From: Candidatus Falkowbacteria bacterium RIFOXYC2_FULL_47_12
Lineage (GTDB): Bacteria; Patescibacteriota; Patescibacteriia; Patescibacteriales; XYC2-FULL-47-12
NCBI GenBank assembly: GCA_001778285.1
Contig: MFGL01000036.1
Span: forward strand, 14,361-22,034
Direction of reading: 5' to 3'
Length of the DNA: 7,674 nucleotides
The position numbers and the translations under genes were made by a program. Position 1 is the stretch's first letter, and every line of letters starts with the position of its first letter. The notes below the pieces were generated by a model, which had not been told where the DNA came from, did no database searches, and saw nothing but the letters and a program-made list of their open reading frames with translations. Below are positions 5,783-7,674 of the stretch, piece by piece.

Positions 5783-5814
5783 AAAAAAACAGAGTTCCCT
5801 ATCGGGAAACTCTG
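5783..5814 (-). terminator. Rho-independent terminator of the dnaK-dnaJ unit
   Basis: On the minus strand, CAGAGTTTCCC - GATA - GGGAACTCTG folds into a 10-bp stem with one bulged T and a tetraloop, followed at once by seven T and then CTTTT. It lies 26 nt past the dnaJ stop. There is no T-tract in the plus direction, so it works one way only. Confidence 0.92.
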
Positions 5815-5840
5815 CCGCAGCGCTAAAAATGCTAAATTTT

Positions 5841-6959
5841 TTATCTTTCCAATTTCCCTAATTCCTCAAACAACTTCCTCTCTTCCCGGCCTAGCTTCTT
5901 CGGGATTTCCACGTTGAGCGTTACCAGCTGGTCGCCGCGCCCGCCGCCGCGCAAAGAGTATGCTCCGCATCCGCGCAGCTTAAACACCGTGCCGGACTGT
6001 GTGCCGGCCGGAATTTTCAGAGTTACGTCGCCGTCCACCGTGGCAACTGAAATTTTATCACCGAGCACGGCTTGGGCAATAGAAATTTTCGCACCAGTGA
6101 GAATGTCATCGCCGTCGCGCTCAAAACCGCGCTCCGGTTGTACCCGTATCGTTACGTATAAATCCCCGGCCATGCCGCCGCCCGCAAATTCTCCCTGACC
6201 GGCGAGTTTTATGGTCTGGCCGTCGTCAATGCCGGCCGGAATTTTTACCGAGAGCCTGACGTTTTCACGCTGCAACCCGGAGCCGCCGCACTGGTTGCAA
6301 TTTTTTTCCGCTTGTTTGCCCTCGCCGCGGCAGTCCGGACACGCGCCGCGCGTTTGAAAACTACCCAAAATAGTACGCTGAACCTGCGTTACCACGCCGG
6401 AGCCTTTGCAGGTTTTGCAAGTTGTAATCGGCGTACCCGGCTCGGCGCCATTGCCTTGGCATTTGCCGCAGGCGGCGGTTTTAAAGAGTGAAATTTCTTT
6501 CGTAGCGCCAAAGACAGCCTCGCGGAACGGTATTTCTATCTGCGTCTGAATGTCGCTTCCCCGCCGCTGGCGCGAGCCGCGGCCGCCACCAAAACCAAAA
6601 ATATCTCCCAAGCCGCCGAACAAGTCGCCGATGTCGCCGAAGTCAAACTGCACGCCGCCCATGTTGCTAAACCCGCCGGCTTGGCCGCCTTGCGCGGCGC
6701 GCACAAAATCCTCCCAGCGCATACCGGTGCCGGCAAAACCCTGCCCCTGAAACGCAGCATCTCCGTACTGGTCATATTGTTTCCGCTTGTCAACATTTCC
6801 TAAAATCTGGTAGGCCTCGTTTATCTCTTTAAACTTTGCCTCATCCCCGCCCTTTTTGTCCGGATGAAACTCGTGCGCTTTTTTGCGAAAAGCTTTTTTG
6901 ATTTCTTCGGAGCTGGCATTCTTGTCAACGCCGAGCGCTTTATAATAGTCTTTGGGCAT
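5841..6959 (-). CDS. dnaJ: Chaperone protein DnaJ (Hsp40, class A)
   Basis: This is the co-chaperone that delivers unfolded clients to DnaK and stimulates its ATPase. The 372 residues give the full class A layout: a J-domain at 1-68 with HPD at 32-34, a glycine/phenylalanine-rich stretch at 71-135, four zinc-finger repeats (CGKCQGNG 164-171, CKTCKGSG 181-188, CPDCRGEG 207-214, CNQCGGSG 221-228), and two client-binding beta domains through about 355 including IPAGIDDGQTIKLAGQGE. Length is typical for bacterial DnaJ. The usual GKGVP in the second client-binding domain reads GCGAY (330-334). The ATG lies 2 nt after the dnaK stop, so expression is surely coupled. No Shine-Dalgarno sequence is visible, only A-rich bases at the end of dnaK. 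A strong terminator follows. Confidence 0.98.
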   Translation of the reverse strand: MPKDYYKALGVDKNASSEEIKKAFRKKAHEFHPDKKGGDEAKFKEINEAYQILGNVDKRKQYDQYGDAAFQGQGFAGTGMRWEDFVRAAQGGQAGGFSNMGGVQFDFGDIGDLFGGLGDIFGFGGGRGSRQRRGSDIQTQIEIPFREAVFGATKEISLFKTAACGKCQGNGAEPGTPITTCKTCKGSGVVTQVQRTILGSFQTRGACPDCRGEGKQAEKNCNQCGGSGLQRENVRLSVKIPAGIDDGQTIKLAGQGEFAGGGMAGDLYVTIRVQPERGFERDGDDILTGAKISIAQAVLGDKISVATVDGDVTLKIPAGTQSGTVFKLRGCGAYSLRGGGRGDQLVTLNVEIPKKLGREERKLFEELGKLER

Positions 6960-6961
6960 GT

Positions 6962-7674
6962 TTATTTTTTATCATCAACAATTTCCCCCTCCACCGGTTC
7001 GTCTTTTTTATTATTTGCTTGCTTGTCCGCCGCAGCTTCAGCGCCAGCTGAAGCGGAGGAGGAGCTCGCCGAAGCGCTTTGCGCGGCGGCATACATCCCT
7101 GCGCCAATCCGCTGCGCGACCTGACTTAATTCTTCCATGGCTTTTTTGGTCGTCTCGCTGTCAGCGCCCTCTTTCACTTTTTTCAAACTCTCAAGTTTTT
7201 CTTCCAATTCTTTTTTGTCTTCTGGCTTTATCTTCTCACCGGATTCTTTCAAAAATTTTTCTGTGGTAAAAACAACGGCCTCGGCCTGATTTTTGAGTTC
7301 CGCCTGCTCTTTTTTCTTTTTATCCTCTTCAGCGTGTGCTTCGGCGTCCTTTTGCATTTTTTCAATTTCTTCTTTGGAGAGACCCGAAGATGAGGTAATG
7401 GCAATATGCTGCTCTTTGCCTGACGCCTTGTCCCGTGCCTTCACGTTCAAAATACCGTTCGCGTCAATATCAAAACTCACTTCCACCTGCGGAATGCCGC
7501 GCTGCGCCGGCGGAATGCCGTCTAAAATGAAGCGGCCGAGTGTTTTGTTGTCAGCCGCCATGGGCCGCTCGCCCTGCAGGACGTGGATTTCAACCGAAGT
7601 CTGGCTGTCCGCGGCCGTTGAAAAAATCTGCGACTTGGAGGTTGGGATGGTGGTGTTGCGCTCAATCAGCGGGG
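6962..7674 (-). CDS. dnaK: Chaperone protein DnaK (Hsp70), C-terminal part
   Basis: The ATP-dependent Hsp70 chaperone is cut by the window edge. The frame stays open to 7674, giving 236 visible residues; the ATG at 7561 is internal. The ATPase domain and linker are outside. Seen here is the substrate-binding beta domain, from PLIERNTTIPTSKSQIFST, through VLQGERPMAADNKTLGRF and GIPPAQRGIPQVEVSFDID, to NGILNVKARDKASGKEQ. The charged helical lid follows, then an alanine/serine-rich tail and a GEIVDD acidic end typical of bacterial DnaK. It heads a two-gene operon with dnaJ (2-nt gap). grpE is not visible and could lie upstream of the window. Confidence 0.98.
   Translation of the reverse strand, partial: PLIERNTTIPTSKSQIFSTAADSQTSVEIHVLQGERPMAADNKTLGRFILDGIPPAQRGIPQVEVSFDIDANGILNVKARDKASGKEQHIAITSSSGLSKEEIEKMQKDAEAHAEEDKKKKEQAELKNQAEAVVFTTEKFLKESGEKIKPEDKKELEEKLESLKKVKEGADSETTKKAMEELSQVAQRIGAGMYAAAQSASASSSSASAGAEAAADKQANNKKDEPVEGEIVDDKK

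Noticed and set aside
5914..6198. Plus-strand frame of 94 codons
   Set aside because: Antisense shadow of the second client-binding domain of dnaJ, as are the other frames overlapping dnaJ and dnaK.
7561..7561. ATG at 7561 as the start of a short 199-residue protein
   Set aside because: The frame continues upstream to the window edge with clear DnaK substrate-binding sequence (PLIERNTTIPTSKSQIFST), so this methionine is internal.
1..7674. CRISPR array, tRNA, rRNA or riboswitch
   Set aside because: I saw no regularly spaced repeats, cloverleaf with a CCA end, rRNA core sequence or known aptamer signature on either strand. Nearly the whole window is coding.

Overview
The window looks like a chromosomal piece of a Candidate Phyla Radiation (Patescibacteria, probably Parcubacteria-like) genome. 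This is inferred from gene content and style, not from a marker gene. Supporting signs are a signal-anchored surface protein opening with a W-T-G-P-T-x-x-P-P-D-G-N-V segment, a reduced S26 signal peptidase with GNL in place of GDN, a Bro-N/DinD-like regulator, a membrane-anchored Clp-like protein, very tight gene spacing, TAA at every visible stop, and no Shine-Dalgarno sequence before any of the six visible starts. No UGA occurs inside the called genes, so nothing here points to a recoded UGA.

Every gene I can support lies on the minus strand, so transcription runs from high to low coordinates. At the high end are the C-terminal part of dnaK (6962-7674, start outside the window) and dnaJ (5841-6959), 2 nt apart. 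They end at a clear intrinsic terminator (5783-5814). A new unit follows, with an extended -10 promoter, a small signal peptidase I-like protein (5160-5744), and a 434-residue exported surface protein (3801-5105). The surface protein combines tail-fibre-like repeats with two tandem 45-residue DxDxDGYG...DCxD modules and appears to have its own -10 box in a leaderless arrangement.

From 3800 to 2731 the unit looks disturbed. Just below the surface-protein stop is an orphan 11-codon 5' end (3757-3789) that closely matches the start of the Clp-like gene at 2730. It runs straight into a 135-bp nested palindromic element (3623-3757), followed by a Bro-N/DinD-like gene (2734-3576). Below that is the intact 607-residue Clp-like gene (907-2730) and, 2 nt further on, a polyprenyl-phosphate sugar-1-phosphate transferase of the WecA/MraY family (1-904, C-terminus outside the window).

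The most unusual gene is the Clp-like one. It has a DnaJ-type zinc ribbon, two membrane helices, a double Clp-N domain, and one ClpC-D1-like AAA domain. The Walker A lysine, Walker B acidic residues and arginine finger of that domain are replaced, and the protein ends where a second AAA ring would begin. I read it as a membrane-tethered pseudo-ATPase, probably an adaptor or scaffold for substrates. The neighbourhood mixes protein folding (DnaK/DnaJ), export processing (signal peptidase), a surface protein and envelope glycan initiation. Joint function in envelope protein quality control is only an inference from position.
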